This document shows positions 15,333-24,774 of a DNA stretch of 63,333 nt, one piece after another. The notes below the pieces were generated by a model. That model ran no database searches. It was not told the origin of the DNA and saw only the letters and a program-made list of their open reading frames with translations. This DNA comes from an uncultured Anaerovibrio sp. GTDB lineage: Bacteria; Bacillota; Negativicutes; Selenomonadales; Selenomonadaceae. The translations under genes were made by a program, and so were the position numbers. Within the stretch, counting starts at the first letter, position 1. Each line of letters starts with the position of its first letter. The stretch lies in the NCBI GenBank assembly GCA_934203205.1, contig CAKPYV010000009.1, positions 1 through 63,333 on the forward strand, written 5' to 3'.

Positions 15333-17153
15333 TCAGCATCCTCCTATGGCCTCAAAGGGGCAAATCTGACTACACAGACCACAGCCAGTGCAAAGGCTTT
15401 CGTCAATGGTTACCTGACCATCCCGAATAATCAAGCCAGGACAGCCTATTTCTCTAATACATTTGCGACAGCCTACACATTTGTCTCTGTCAACAGCCAT
15501 TTTCCCCTCTGGCTTGGTAATGGCTATACATGGGTATTTAAAGATAATAGCCTTCACTCCGGGCAGACCGGCCATTTTCCGAACCACCTCAATGGATTTA
15601 GCCAAATCAAGAGGATTCACAGTTTCCACCGCAGTAACACCGATGCCCTGCAGCACCGCCTCAATATTAACCTTGGCTACCACCTCTCCCATCATGGTGT
15701 GACCAGTGCCGGGATGAGGCTGGTGGCCTGTCATGGCAGTGGTGGAATTATCCAGAACCACCAGTGTCATTTCCGCCTGATTGTACACCGCATTAACCAC
15801 CCCAGGAATGGCAGCTGCAAAGAAGGTAGAATCTCCCACAAAGGCAAAACAGCTGGTGTCCGGCTCAATATGGCCTACACCCTGAGCAATCCCTAGGCCA
15901 GCTCCCATACACAGGCAGGTATCTACCATATCAAGAGGCATAGCATTGCCCATGGTATAGCAGCCAATATCCCCACAGAAAATAGTCTTACGGCCCTGCA
16001 TAGCCTTCTTTACAGCATAGAAAGAGGCACGATGTGGACAGCCTGCGCAAAGCACTGGCGGACGTACCGGCAGTTCTGGCACAGGAACAGCCTGAGCCTT
16101 CTCTCCCTGCTCTGGCAGTTGACGGCCCATAAAGGCAGCAATATCAGCCAAAACGCTGTCTCTGGTATTTTCACCAGAATTTTTCACATGATGGGACAGC
16201 TTGCCCAAAATCTTTACTGGCAGATGGTATTTGCCTGCAATATATATCAGTTCCCGCTCAATAACCGGATCCAGTTCCTCTATACAGAGAACCTCCTCCA
16301 AGCCTGTCAGGAACTCCACAGCCAACTGCTCTGGAAATGGATGCGGGGTAGATACCTTCAGCTCCCGCAACTGGCCCAGATTAGCCATAGCCTCTGTTAC
16401 ATAGGTATAATTAAAGCCACCGGTGGCAATACCTTTCTTTAGCTCCTTGCAGCTATCCTCAGCAGGAAGCAGCAGATTTCTCTTATACTGGGAAAAAACC
16501 TTGGCCAGCTCCTCATTTCTGGCTTCAATATTGATATGGGCCTGATAGCTTAGCTTGGGGAAGATTACCCATCTCTTGGTATCCTTCACAAAGCCCTCTG
16601 GCTCTACGTTTTTATATTCCTCTACATCCTTAACCTGAATGGAGGCATAGCCATGAGAAACTCTGGTGGTACTGCGGAAGAACACCGGCGTACCATATTT
16701 CTCTGAATACTCAAAGGCCTCCTGCACCATATCATAGGCTTCCTGCACTGTAGATGGATCAAAGCAGGGCAGCTTGGAAAATCTGGCAAAATGTCTGGTA
16801 TCCTGCTCCGTCTGAGAGGAAATTGGCCCTGGATCATCTGCCACCAGAATAACCATGCCTCCCTTGACACCAATATATTCCAAGCTCATGAGAGGATCTG
16901 CTGCCACATTCAAGCCTACTTGCTTCATGGTAACCATAGTTCTGGCTCCTGTATAGGCTGCTCCGGCACCTACCTCCATGGCGGATTTTTCATTTACAGA
17001 CCATTCCACATAGGTATTTTCCTGTCTGTTTTTGGCTACTGTTTCCAAAACCTCTGTAGAGGGTGTACCTGGATAGCCAGCTACCAGCCTTACCCCTGCC
17101 GCCAAGGCTCCCAGAGCAATAGCCTGATTGCCCATCAAAAATTCCTGATGCAT
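15333..17153 (-). CDS. iorA: Indolepyruvate:ferredoxin oxidoreductase, alpha subunit
   Basis: A 606-residue thiamine-diphosphate, iron-sulfur enzyme subunit. The N-terminal pyrimidine-binding domain begins GNQAIALGALAAGVRLVAGYP. The TPP-binding part near residues 370-440 has CAGCPHRASFY, GDIGCYTMG and VGDSTFFAAAIPG. The C-terminus carries two [4Fe-4S] motifs, CVGCRKCIREIGCP and CTGCGLCSQICPFEA. Length fits IorA. It is the first catalytic gene of iorA-iorB-paaK and feeds reduced ferredoxin to anaerobic metabolism, possibly to the hydrogenase encoded nearby. Confidence 0.95.
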   Translation of the reverse strand: MHQEFLMGNQAIALGALAAGVRLVAGYPGTPSTEVLETVAKNRQENTYVEWSVNEKSAMEVGAGAAYTGARTMVTMKQVGLNVAADPLMSLEYIGVKGGMVILVADDPGPISSQTEQDTRHFARFSKLPCFDPSTVQEAYDMVQEAFEYSEKYGTPVFFRSTTRVSHGYASIQVKDVEEYKNVEPEGFVKDTKRWVIFPKLSYQAHINIEARNEELAKVFSQYKRNLLLPAEDSCKELKKGIATGGFNYTYVTEAMANLGQLRELKVSTPHPFPEQLAVEFLTGLEEVLCIEELDPVIERELIYIAGKYHLPVKILGKLSHHVKNSGENTRDSVLADIAAFMGRQLPEQGEKAQAVPVPELPVRPPVLCAGCPHRASFYAVKKAMQGRKTIFCGDIGCYTMGNAMPLDMVDTCLCMGAGLGIAQGVGHIEPDTSCFAFVGDSTFFAAAIPGVVNAVYNQAEMTLVVLDNSTTAMTGHQPHPGTGHTMMGEVVAKVNIEAVLQGIGVTAVETVNPLDLAKSIEVVRKMAGLPGVKAIIFKYPCIAITKPEGKMAVDRDKCVGCRKCIREIGCPGLIIRDGQVTIDESLCTGCGLCSQICPFEAIGGC

Positions 17154-17185
17154 TGTCTCTCCCCTATTCTTTAAATATAATACAA

Positions 17186-18307
17186 CTACTTCTTTTTGCT
17201 AATCCCAATGGTCAGCTGATTTAACATGGGCCATCTCTCCCCCAGCTGCCGCATGGCAACAGCTGCCGCCATGGTCAGAGCCACCACTGCCAAATAGAAT
17301 AGCAGGGCAATTGGTGCCGTCATAATTCTGCCTGTGCCAGCCAAGGCCAAACCTAGATATGTAATAGCCACAGGATGGGCCAGATAAACAAAATAGGAAT
17401 GTTTGCCCAAAGCTGACAAAATAGGCCGCAGCCCCTCTGGCAAGCGCCAGATAGTAAAGATGGCAAAGAAAAACAGACTAGCCCCCAAGGTATAAAAAAT
17501 ACCTGCTGGACACAGCTGCTGGGCGGTATTAATGCCCTCCAAAGGGGTATATCCCTTGGTAAAAATCAGCCAGTAATAATAACCTAGCAAACCGGCAAAG
17601 GTCAGCCAGAAGAAGCCTATAATCCTGCCACGACATTCTGTCAGGAAGTTCATAAACCAGTTAATATTCACTGCCAAATAGCCTCCCAGGACAAAAATAA
17701 AGATATAATGCATTACCCAATAATTCAAGCGATAATCTATCAGGGAGCGCAGGAAGAAATTTTCCACCCCGGCAGAATTCAGCATAAAGCAGGACCAATA
17801 GTCAAAGGCTATCTGAAATACCAGCAGTCCCCCCAAAGCCAGCCAGGTCATACGACGTATCAGCCATACCCATATAGGCATCATGAGATAAAACCACAGT
17901 AAAATTACCATAAAATACAGCTGATAGCCTGCGGTGCCAAAAAACATACTAAATGCTATATAAAAGGGACTTAATACACTGGTATCCCCCCATAGAACAG
18001 CGTAATGAACCAGATAAAACAAGGACCAGATAACATAAGGCACCAGCACTGTTTTCATTCTTCGCCGGAGAAAGGTTTTATAATCAAAGGGTTTGCTCAT
18101 ATCCAGATTGTAAAACATACCAAAGGCAGAAATAAAAAAGAAAATTGGTACGCTGAATCTGGTAACCACCTCAAATAAAGCCACAAGATGCATATTGGCT
18201 GCCGCATTGGCAAGATACTGGGAACCGGTATGAATACCTACCACACCCAGCATGGAAATACCTCGAATGTATTCTATAGCCGGCAATCGGGGTTTCTTAT
18301 TTGTCAA
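17186..18307 (-). CDS. Acyltransferase 3 family membrane protein
   Basis: A 373-residue integral membrane acyltransferase of the OafA/YrhL type, with about ten hydrophobic helices and the catalytic-type histidine in RGISMLGVVGIHTG near residue 25. Such proteins acetylate or succinylate surface sugars, lipids or antibiotics; the substrate is not predictable. The TTG start (TNKKPRLPAIEYIRG) is chosen because GGGAG lies 8 bases upstream; the earlier TTG overlaps that site. The gene precedes iorA by 32 bases and may share its transcript, which looks accidental in function. Confidence 0.85.
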   Translation of the reverse strand: MTNKKPRLPAIEYIRGISMLGVVGIHTGSQYLANAAANMHLVALFEVVTRFSVPIFFFISAFGMFYNLDMSKPFDYKTFLRRRMKTVLVPYVIWSLFYLVHYAVLWGDTSVLSPFYIAFSMFFGTAGYQLYFMVILLWFYLMMPIWVWLIRRMTWLALGGLLVFQIAFDYWSCFMLNSAGVENFFLRSLIDYRLNYWVMHYIFIFVLGGYLAVNINWFMNFLTECRGRIIGFFWLTFAGLLGYYYWLIFTKGYTPLEGINTAQQLCPAGIFYTLGASLFFFAIFTIWRLPEGLRPILSALGKHSYFVYLAHPVAITYLGLALAGTGRIMTAPIALLFYLAVVALTMAAAVAMRQLGERWPMLNQLTIGISKKK

Positions 18308-18337
18308 AATATCATCTCCCAAACAGATTTATTCACT

Positions 18338-18343
18338 ATTATA
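18338..18343 (-). promoter_or_regulatory. Extended -10 promoter of the acyltransferase/ior operon
   Basis: TGC-TATAAT on the minus strand, 30 bases upstream of the TTG start. No matching -35 at 17 bases; a TTGACA lies 28 bases upstream. Confidence 0.45.
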
Positions 18344-18407
18344 GCACAATATTCCAGCCCTGACACACATTTGTCAAAATAAGTAAAAAACAGGTACTTT
18401 CCTATAA

Positions 18408-18442
18408 ACAAAAAAGCCATCCAGAATCAGCTGAATGGCTTT
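18408..18442 (-). terminator. Terminator of tRNA-Pro
   Basis: AAAGCCAT-T-CAG and CTG-G-ATGGCTTT form a near-perfect hairpin on the minus strand with a T6 tail, directly after the tRNA. Confidence 0.85.
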
Positions 18443-18454
18443 GGGGTTCCCAAA

Positions 18455-18531
18455 TGGTCGGAACGACGGGATTTGAACCCACGACCTCTTCCACCCCAAG
18501 GAAGCGCGCTACCAAACTGCGCTACGTCCCG
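18455..18531 (-). tRNA. tRNA-Pro (anticodon GGG)
   Basis: A 77-base cloverleaf with encoded CCA. The acceptor CGGGACG pairs with CGTTCCG (one G-T). The anticodon arm CTTCC-TTGGGGT-GGAAG gives anticodon GGG, and the T-arm holds GGGTTCAAATCCC. Confidence 0.95.
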
Positions 18532-18581
18532 AACATTTCATATGTTACTACATTTCCTGCCTGTTGTAAAGAGATTTTTAC

Positions 18582-19082
18582 TCAGCGATTCTCCTCCAGG
18601 CGCATCAACATAAAGCAAAAATCTGACAGACGATTCAAGAAGATACGATCTTCATCTGGCACAACCTCATTCCTGGCCAAATCCCACATGACACGCTCAG
18701 CACGGCGGGCTACGGTTCTAGCCAAATCCAGACAAGCGCCACCCTTAGTTTCTCCTGGAATCAGGAATTCGTGGGTTGGATGAATCTGATCCTCGATTTT
18801 ATCAATCATCTTCTCCAGATAAACTACATGGTCATGGGTAATCTGTGGCTCATAGTTGTTGATGCTGGCAAAATCAGTCATCAACAGACCGTTCAACTTC
18901 TGAATCTTGAGGATACACTCCTTTACCTCCTCATTCTGACAGAAAGCTCTAGCCATGCCCAAAGCAGAACCAAATTCATCCAAAGCACCATAGGCCTTGA
19001 CACGCCATGAATTCTTGGCAATACGCTGACCTGTGAACAGGTCGGTCATGCCCTTATCGCCTCTAGCAGTATATAAGCTCAT
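18582..19082 (-). CDS. Cob(I)alamin adenosyltransferase, PduO type
   Basis: A 166-residue ATP:corrinoid adenosyltransferase that attaches the adenosyl group to reduced cobalamin. The PduO ATP-binding signature YTARGDKGMTDLFTG is at the N-terminus. A four-helix body follows with FLIPGETKGGACLDLARTVA near residue 106 and the terminal helix RIFLNRLSDFCFMLMR. Complete length. Adenosylcobalamin would serve mutases such as methylmalonyl-CoA mutase, common in succinate/propionate metabolism of Negativicutes (inference). The window also encodes a cobalt/nickel importer. Confidence 0.92.
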   Translation of the reverse strand: MSLYTARGDKGMTDLFTGQRIAKNSWRVKAYGALDEFGSALGMARAFCQNEEVKECILKIQKLNGLLMTDFASINNYEPQITHDHVVYLEKMIDKIEDQIHPTHEFLIPGETKGGACLDLARTVARRAERVMWDLARNEVVPDEDRIFLNRLSDFCFMLMRLEENR

Positions 19083-19170
19083 TACACTTCCCCCTTTTTT
19101 ACCCCATTAACAGCCTGTCCTCTGTGCAAGGCCATTATGGACATCCTTTTACTTTACCTGATACAGACCC

Positions 19171-19587
19171 TTAGTCAAAAATCTCTGCGGCATTGAAGAA
19201 AATAGAAATTTCCCGCTTAGCATTCTCTGGTGAATCAGAGGCATGGACGGCATTACGACTGCCGCTGGCTGCATACAGCTTGCGGATAGTCCCCTCAGCA
19301 GCCTGGGCTGGATTGGTTTTGCCATTGATAGATCTGACATTGGCAATGGCCCCTTCACCCTGCAGCACCATAGCAACAATTGGCCCAGAGGTCATGAAGC
19401 CCATCAGATCATCGTAATAATCACGGCCGATATGCTCCTCATAATGCTTGGAGGCCAGCTTCTCATCCATTTTCAGCATTTTCATAGCCAAAATCTCCAA
19501 GCCCTTTTCCTCATAGATTTTGATGATGTCACCAATATGCTTTGCTCTTACAGCATCGGGCTTAATCAGCACCAAAGTTTTTTCCAT
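19171..19587 (-). CDS. ndk: Nucleoside-diphosphate kinase
   Basis: A 138-residue cytoplasmic enzyme equilibrating nucleoside di- and triphosphates through a phosphohistidine. It begins EKTLVLIKPDAVRAKHIG, and the active-site histidine is in NAVHASDSPENAKREI near residue 115. Length and motifs are typical. Gene spacing of about 90-120 bases to both neighbours suggests a single-gene unit. Confidence 0.97.
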   Translation of the reverse strand: MEKTLVLIKPDAVRAKHIGDIIKIYEEKGLEILAMKMLKMDEKLASKHYEEHIGRDYYDDLMGFMTSGPIVAMVLQGEGAIANVRSINGKTNPAQAAEGTIRKLYAASGSRNAVHASDSPENAKREISIFFNAAEIFD

Positions 19588-19710
19588 TTCATTAACCTCT
19601 CTTTTTGACCTTGCAGAGGATATTTTATCCCTCTGCCTCTGTCCTGTATTTGTATAATTCTACACAAAAAATAAAATTCCTGCTTTTCAGCAAAAAATCA
19701 TACAACAAAT

Positions 19711-20256
19711 TTATCGGTCAGCCTTTTCCTTGGCAGCATATTCCGCCAGCTCCTTGGCATAAATCTGGCCCAAGCGATAATAGTTCTCTGTAGAAGCCTT
19801 TAATGCCTCCAGCTCATCCTCCCGCAGCTCCCGGATAATTTTGGCAGGATTGCCATAAACCAGACAGCCGGAAGGGATTTTTTTGTGCTGAGCAATAAAG
19901 GTATCAGCACCAATAACACAGTTATCACCAATCTCAGAATAACCTATCAAAACACTGCCCATGCCAATCAGACAATTACTGCCTACCTTGCTGCAATGAA
20001 CCACTGCATTATGACCAATGGTTACATGATCCCCAATAATGGTTGGTGCGTCACTCATGGTATGAATTGTAGCATTATCCTGCACATTAGTATGCTTGCC
20101 AATAACCACGCTATTTACATCACCACGCACTACAGAGCCAAACCAAATATTGGTACCAGCCCCCACCTTTACATCTCCCACTACGGAAGCAGTTGGCGCA
20201 ATAAACGCATCCTCAGCCACATCGGGCATCTGGCCTTTATATGGAAAAACAGCCAT
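19711..20256 (-). CDS. Gamma-class carbonic anhydrase family protein
   Basis: A 181-residue left-handed beta-helix protein with hexapeptide repeats throughout residues 15-140. The putative metal histidines are in NATIHTMS and TIGHNAVVHCSKVG. The helix DELEALKASTENYYRLGQIYA closes the fold. Proteins of this YrdA/PaaY type are zinc or iron trimers; some have carbonic anhydrase activity and others act as thioesterases or have unknown roles. Nothing nearby decides between these. Confidence 0.85.
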   Translation of the reverse strand: MAVFPYKGQMPDVAEDAFIAPTASVVGDVKVGAGTNIWFGSVVRGDVNSVVIGKHTNVQDNATIHTMSDAPTIIGDHVTIGHNAVVHCSKVGSNCLIGMGSVLIGYSEIGDNCVIGADTFIAQHKKIPSGCLVYGNPAKIIRELREDELEALKASTENYYRLGQIYAKELAEYAAKEKADR

Positions 20257-20389
20257 CTTTATTCACCCCTTAGCAAATTTCCTAAATCTGCTATTCCAAT
20301 ACAGATTTATATTCTACTCACGTACATTTTCGACAAAAATTTCCTAAATCCTGCTTTTTGAACAAAATTTATTTTTTCTAGGCAAAAAT

Positions 20390-21643
20390 TTACCTTAAAG
20401 ACCTATTATTTATTTCCCCCAGCCAGGCTCTGCAAAGCTTGGTTCTTTCCTGTTCCAGCCATTGGCCCACAGCCGGCCCCTTGATGCCCTCCGGAGCCTC
20501 CCTGCCTGTAATGGCTTTAAGCCTGTCAATTCCCTCTTGAGCATAAAGGAGATACGGTGGCAGGCTATGATGGTCTGCCTCTATAATAATCTTAAAATCC
20601 TCCACAGGCAATTCCTGACTAATGGCATCCATAGACATGAGAAGCTGGCTGATTTTCCCTGGCTTGCTTAGGAGAGGTGCCCGCATATGCTGGGTAATAA
20701 CATATTTAGCAGCCTTCAGCCAGCGGTTAGGCAAGGTCATACGGCTATTCCAATGGGACAATACCTTTAGTCCCTTCACCTCATGACCATAATGATGAGG
20801 CAGCATTTCCGCCAGTGTTTCCCCCTTGCCCAAATCATGACAAAGAGCGCAAAATCTGGTCACAATATTAGTTGTTCTCTCTGCTGCCTTGGCCAAAATC
20901 AACATGGAATGTTCAAAGGCATCCCCCTCGGGATGATATTCCACAGGCTGGACCTGGCCAATCAGGGCATATATCTCCGGATGCACCGCCTCTAATATAC
21001 CAGCATCATTCAGCAGGCGAAAATAGGCAGTAGGCTTAGGGTAGCCCAAAGCCCTTCTCAGCTCCCCAAAAATCCGCTCACTAGGCTCCTGCAGCAGTTC
21101 CTTTTCACAGGCTTTCATGTACTGCAACAGCCTTGGTGTAGGCACAAAGCCCAATTTGGCATTAAACCGGGCAGCTCTAAGGGCTCTAACCGGATCCTCA
21201 CAAAAATGCTCTGATACGGGCTGCAAAATTCCCTCCCGGATATCCGACTGCCCATGATAGGGGTCCACCAGCTCCTTAGTCAATACATCCATAGCCATGC
21301 TGTTAACAGTCAGATCCCGCCGATACAAATCCTCTTGAATGGTTATATCTGAGCTGCTTTCAGCCACAAAGCCATGATAGCCGGTACCATTTTTTCGCTC
21401 CCGCCGAGCCAAAGCCACCTCCCGATGCTCATTATCTATCTTTACCATAAACACCGGAAAGGCATTGCCCACCAGCCAGCTATTAGGAAAAGCCTGCTGA
21501 AACTGCTGCTGGTTAAGACCTGTAATAACATAATCCTTATCGTGAGGATTCCGCCCCATAATATGGTCCCGTACCCAGCCCCCAACAATATAAGCCCGGC
21601 CTCCTGCTCTTGCTACCGCCTGGCCAAATTCCTGCTCCGTCAT
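20390..21643 (-). CDS. cca: CCA tRNA nucleotidyltransferase with HD domain
   Basis: A 417-residue enzyme adding or repairing the CCA end of tRNAs. The class II nucleotidyltransferase head contains AYIVGGWVRDHIMGRNPHDKD with the catalytic DxD near residue 40. RNA-binding helices RALRAARFNAKLGF follow near 155. The C-terminal HD phosphohydrolase domain has FCALCHDLGKGETL near 265. The start MTEQEFG is preceded by GAAGGTG, while the longer ORF lacks a site. All three tRNAs in the window already encode CCA, so repair is a likely role. Confidence 0.93.
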   Translation of the reverse strand: MTEQEFGQAVARAGGRAYIVGGWVRDHIMGRNPHDKDYVITGLNQQQFQQAFPNSWLVGNAFPVFMVKIDNEHREVALARRERKNGTGYHGFVAESSSDITIQEDLYRRDLTVNSMAMDVLTKELVDPYHGQSDIREGILQPVSEHFCEDPVRALRAARFNAKLGFVPTPRLLQYMKACEKELLQEPSERIFGELRRALGYPKPTAYFRLLNDAGILEAVHPEIYALIGQVQPVEYHPEGDAFEHSMLILAKAAERTTNIVTRFCALCHDLGKGETLAEMLPHHYGHEVKGLKVLSHWNSRMTLPNRWLKAAKYVITQHMRAPLLSKPGKISQLLMSMDAISQELPVEDFKIIIEADHHSLPPYLLYAQEGIDRLKAITGREAPEGIKGPAVGQWLEQERTKLCRAWLGEINNRSLR

Positions 21644-21730
21644 TTTTTCACCTTCTATCATCCGTCTTTCCTTCCTTTTTAGCTTTTTCTTACAAAAGAT
21701 ATTGTACCTGTATACCTTAAATTTTTCAAT

Positions 21731-21770
21731 AAAAAAGAGATTGAAACCTTTATGCTAGTTCCAATCTCTC
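21731..21770 (-). terminator. Terminator of the pheB-like/hom/thrB operon
   Basis: AGAGATTGgAAC/GTTtCAATCTCT hairpin followed by T6 on the minus strand, just after the thrB stop. Confidence 0.85.
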
Positions 21771-21780
21771 AAATATTACT

Positions 21781-22743
21781 TTATTTTATGGCTACAGCCC
21801 CATGGCTGTCAATATCAAAAACATGATAGCAGGCTTCTACCTTGTTAGCCTTAAAAGCCTGACACATAGCCTCTCCTACAGCCTCTGGCTTGTCCAATGT
21901 AAAGGCAATCAGGCAAGGACCAGCACCGCTCATGCTGGCTCCCAGAGCGCCAGCAGATTTAGCAGCCTTGAATACATCATACATACCAGGAATCAGCTTG
22001 GCTCTATATGGCTGATGCAGGGCATCATCAAAAACACTGCGCAAAAAGCTCTTATTTCCCTTGCACAGAGCTGCCGTCAGCATAGCCGCCCGGCCAATAT
22101 TAAACACAGCATCCTGCATAGACACCTCTGTTGGCAATACGGCTCTAGCGGCCTTGGTAGGCAGGAAGAAATCCGGCACCGCCACCACCAGCTTAATATT
22201 CAGTCTTGGCATCAGGGAAAAACACTCAGGCCTGCCATTGCGGACAATGCTTACGGTAAAACCGCCAAAAATAGCCGGTGCCACATTATCTGGATGGCCC
22301 TCAATATCCGTAGCCATCTGCAGCAAATCTCTCCGGGAAAATGGATTGCCCAGGTATTCATTAGCTGCCTTCAAGCCCCCTACAATAGCGGTAGCACTGC
22401 TGCCCAAGCCTCTGGACAAAGGCACATCATTATGCATCCGAATCATGGCACCCTGATATTCCTTATCCTTGCCAGCCTTAGCTAATAGCTTTTGGATGGA
22501 ACGCCACACAATATTTCTCTCATCGGTAGGAATATTGCCTGCTCCATCACCGCTAACCTCTATAACCAGCTTTTTCTCTGACAGCAGCTTTAGCTCCAGT
22601 TCATTATATATAGTACAGGCTACCCCCAAACAGTCAAAGCCAGGGCCACAGTTGGCAGAGGTGCCAGGCACCCGTACCTTAACCCATCTATCCTTTTGAC
22701 TGTCTGCCTCTGCAGCCTGACTGCCTTCCTTGTAATCTTCCAT
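21781..22743 (-). CDS. thrB: Homoserine kinase
   Basis: A 320-residue GHMP kinase phosphorylating homoserine for threonine synthesis. VRVPGTSANCGPGFDCLG lies near residue 23, the ATP loop PLSRGLGSSATAIVGG near 112, and GASMSGAGPCLIAF near 276. About 20 polar residues precede the domain. GGGGGA lies 6 bases before the ATG. It follows hom by 17 bases. No thrC is present in the window. Confidence 0.95.
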   Translation of the reverse strand: MEDYKEGSQAAEADSQKDRWVKVRVPGTSANCGPGFDCLGVACTIYNELELKLLSEKKLVIEVSGDGAGNIPTDERNIVWRSIQKLLAKAGKDKEYQGAMIRMHNDVPLSRGLGSSATAIVGGLKAANEYLGNPFSRRDLLQMATDIEGHPDNVAPAIFGGFTVSIVRNGRPECFSLMPRLNIKLVVAVPDFFLPTKAARAVLPTEVSMQDAVFNIGRAAMLTAALCKGNKSFLRSVFDDALHQPYRAKLIPGMYDVFKAAKSAGALGASMSGAGPCLIAFTLDKPEAVGEAMCQAFKANKVEACYHVFDIDSHGAVAIK

Positions 22744-22760
22744 TGTGAATCCCCCTGAGC

Positions 22761-24050
22761 TTAGTCCTGCTCAACTCTGATAATGCTCCTAATGCTGTTC
22801 ACCACACCCAGGCCATTGAGAATATCAGCAGCCATCTGGAGATGCTTGTGCTGAACCACATGGGTAACAGCTACAATCTCGGCATGATTTTCCACCTTGC
22901 GAGTCTGAATTACAGATTTCAGGCTGACACCGCTTTCACCAAAGGCGGTGGCAATCCGTCCCAATACACCTGGCTCATCATCTACATGAAGCCGTACATA
23001 ATATGATGATTCGGTTTCCTCCAGAGGGCAGAATTTGCGATGATTGTAGCAGGTACAGCCCACCATAGAATGGGTACCGCTAACCAGATTTCTGGTTTCG
23101 CTGACAATATCCGCTGTAACAGCAGAAGCTGTGGGCAGAGAGCCTGCTCCCCGACCATAGAACATGGCATCACCAATAGCATTGCCTCGAATGAAAATAG
23201 CATTGAAAACATCATTTACAGATGCCAGTGGATGGGTTTTGGACAGGAATACAGGATGAACTCTTACGTTAACACCCTTATCACCGTAATCCTTGGCTAC
23301 AGCCAGCAGCTTAATAACATAGCCCAATTCCTTGGCATAGTTAATATCAGCTGGTTCAATATGGGTAATACCCTCTACAGATACCTCATCCAGACTAACT
23401 CTGCTGTTAAAGGCAATAGAGCCTAAGATAGCAGCCTTTCTAGCTGCATCCAGTCCCTCTACATCAGCAGCAGGATTTGCTTCCGCATAGCCCTTCTCCT
23501 GTGCTTCCTTCAAAACAGCAGCATAATCAGAGCCCTTTTCCGTCATCTGAGTAAGCATATAATTGGTAGTACCATTAACAATGCCCATAATCTCAGTGAT
23601 TCGATTGCCTGTGAGACATTCCTTCAAAGGAGTAATAATCGGAATACCGCCGCCTACACTGGCCTCAAAGCGGAAGTCCACTCCCTTGGCCTCAGCCATA
23701 TCCAGCAGCTCGTGCCCCATCTGAGCAACTACATCCTTGTTGGCTGTAACTACATGCTTGCCATTCTTCATGGCCTCCATCATGTATTCAAAAGCAGGAT
23801 GCAAGCCACCCATCAGCTCCACTACAATATCAATCTCAGGGTCATTGACAATTTCCTGAGCGTTGTCTGTCAGCTCCACATCCTCCAAATAAGGACGCTT
23901 TTTGCTAACATCACGCACCAGTACCTTCTTGACAACCACAGCTGCGCCAGACTTCTTGGCAATATCAGCACCATTCTCCTTGAGAACTCTCACTACACCA
24001 GTACCTACAGTACCAGATCCTAACAGACCAATCTTAATCACTTTGGACAT
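22761..24050 (-). CDS. hom: Homoserine dehydrogenase
   Basis: A 429-residue NAD(P)-dependent enzyme reducing aspartate semialdehyde to homoserine. The Rossmann loop GLLGSGTVGTGVVRVL is at residues 8-23, the catalytic block GIVNGTTNYML near 155, AAILGSIAFNSRVSLDEV near 210, and a C-terminal ACT domain (residues 350-425, DDEPGVLGRIATAFGESGV) for feedback by threonine. The gene is between the ACT protein (41 bases upstream) and thrB. Confidence 0.96.
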   Translation of the reverse strand: MSKVIKIGLLGSGTVGTGVVRVLKENGADIAKKSGAAVVVKKVLVRDVSKKRPYLEDVELTDNAQEIVNDPEIDIVVELMGGLHPAFEYMMEAMKNGKHVVTANKDVVAQMGHELLDMAEAKGVDFRFEASVGGGIPIITPLKECLTGNRITEIMGIVNGTTNYMLTQMTEKGSDYAAVLKEAQEKGYAEANPAADVEGLDAARKAAILGSIAFNSRVSLDEVSVEGITHIEPADINYAKELGYVIKLLAVAKDYGDKGVNVRVHPVFLSKTHPLASVNDVFNAIFIRGNAIGDAMFYGRGAGSLPTASAVTADIVSETRNLVSGTHSMVGCTCYNHRKFCPLEETESSYYVRLHVDDEPGVLGRIATAFGESGVSLKSVIQTRKVENHAEIVAVTHVVQHKHLQMAADILNGLGVVNSIRSIIRVEQD

Positions 24051-24091
24051 ATATTATACCTTCTCCTCTCAGGACGCTCCTGTATGGCTGC

Positions 24092-24550
24092 TTACTGCGC
24101 CGCCTGTCCCAGAACCTCCATGCGTTTCACACCATCTACCATTCTCAACTTGTCCAGCAGGGCCTCCAAATCCACAGACATATTGGCTGTTTCGATGGAT
24201 ACGGTAGCATTGGCCACACCCTGCAGAGGAATACCCTGATTAATGGTCAATACACTGCCGGAATCTGCTGAAATGGTATTCAGCACACTGGACAGAACTC
24301 CCTTTTTGTGTTCTAACAGGAAGGTCAGAGTAACAATTTTGTTCTGACTTGCCTCATAGAAAGGGAATACATAGTCCTTATATTTATAATATGCACTGCG
24401 GCTCAGCTCCATCTTTTCCACAGCCTCATTGATGGTTCTGGCATCGCCGCGCTTTAGCATTTCCTTTACCCTAATGGTTTTTTTGATAGCCTCTGGCAGT
24501 ATTTCCTCCCTAACCAGAAAATAGCCATTTTTTTCTGTTTTTGACATCAT
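24092..24550 (-). CDS. ACT domain protein (PheB/UPF0735-like)
   Basis: A 152-residue regulator-like protein. Residues 1-65 form a helical N-terminus (REEILPEAIKKTIRVKEML, SRSAYYKYKDYVFPF), and residues 72-145 an ACT domain (ITLTFLLEHKKGVLS-like). Members are often encoded beside hom and named PheB without an established enzymatic role. The ATG is chosen because GGAGG lies 9 bases upstream; the earlier TTG abuts that site. It is the first gene of the hom-thrB operon and may sense an amino acid. Confidence 0.85.
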   Translation of the reverse strand: MMSKTEKNGYFLVREEILPEAIKKTIRVKEMLKRGDARTINEAVEKMELSRSAYYKYKDYVFPFYEASQNKIVTLTFLLEHKKGVLSSVLNTISADSGSVLTINQGIPLQGVANATVSIETANMSVDLEALLDKLRMVDGVKRMEVLGQAAQ

Positions 24551-24602
24551 TAAGTTCAACCTCCGTACACCCTATAAAGATGTTTTTCTACATACAATGG
24601 AT

Positions 24603-24631
24603 ATTATAGCAGAGGTAAAAAGGATTGACAA
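24603..24631 (-). promoter_or_regulatory. Promoter of the ACT protein/hom/thrB operon
   Basis: Minus-strand TTGTCA and TATAAT separated by 17 bases. The leader of about 45 bases shows no attenuator or T-box. Confidence 0.75.
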
Positions 24632-24670
24632 TAGTATGAGAGGACATTTGTATATTTTTTTGATATAGCC

Positions 24671-24741
24671 TAAAAAAATCATAGGCAGAATAACCAATAT
24701 CACCACAAAACATTTTTGTGATTATATGGTCATTCTGCCTA
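24671..24741 (-). terminator. Terminator of the SIMPL-domain gene
   Basis: TAGGCAGAAT/ATTCTGCCTA with an inner ACCA/TGGT pairing forms a long hairpin, followed by GATTTTTTT on the minus strand. Confidence 0.85.
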
Positions 24742-24774
24742 CAAAATCAAGCAAAAATAGAACAGCCTCCCGGC

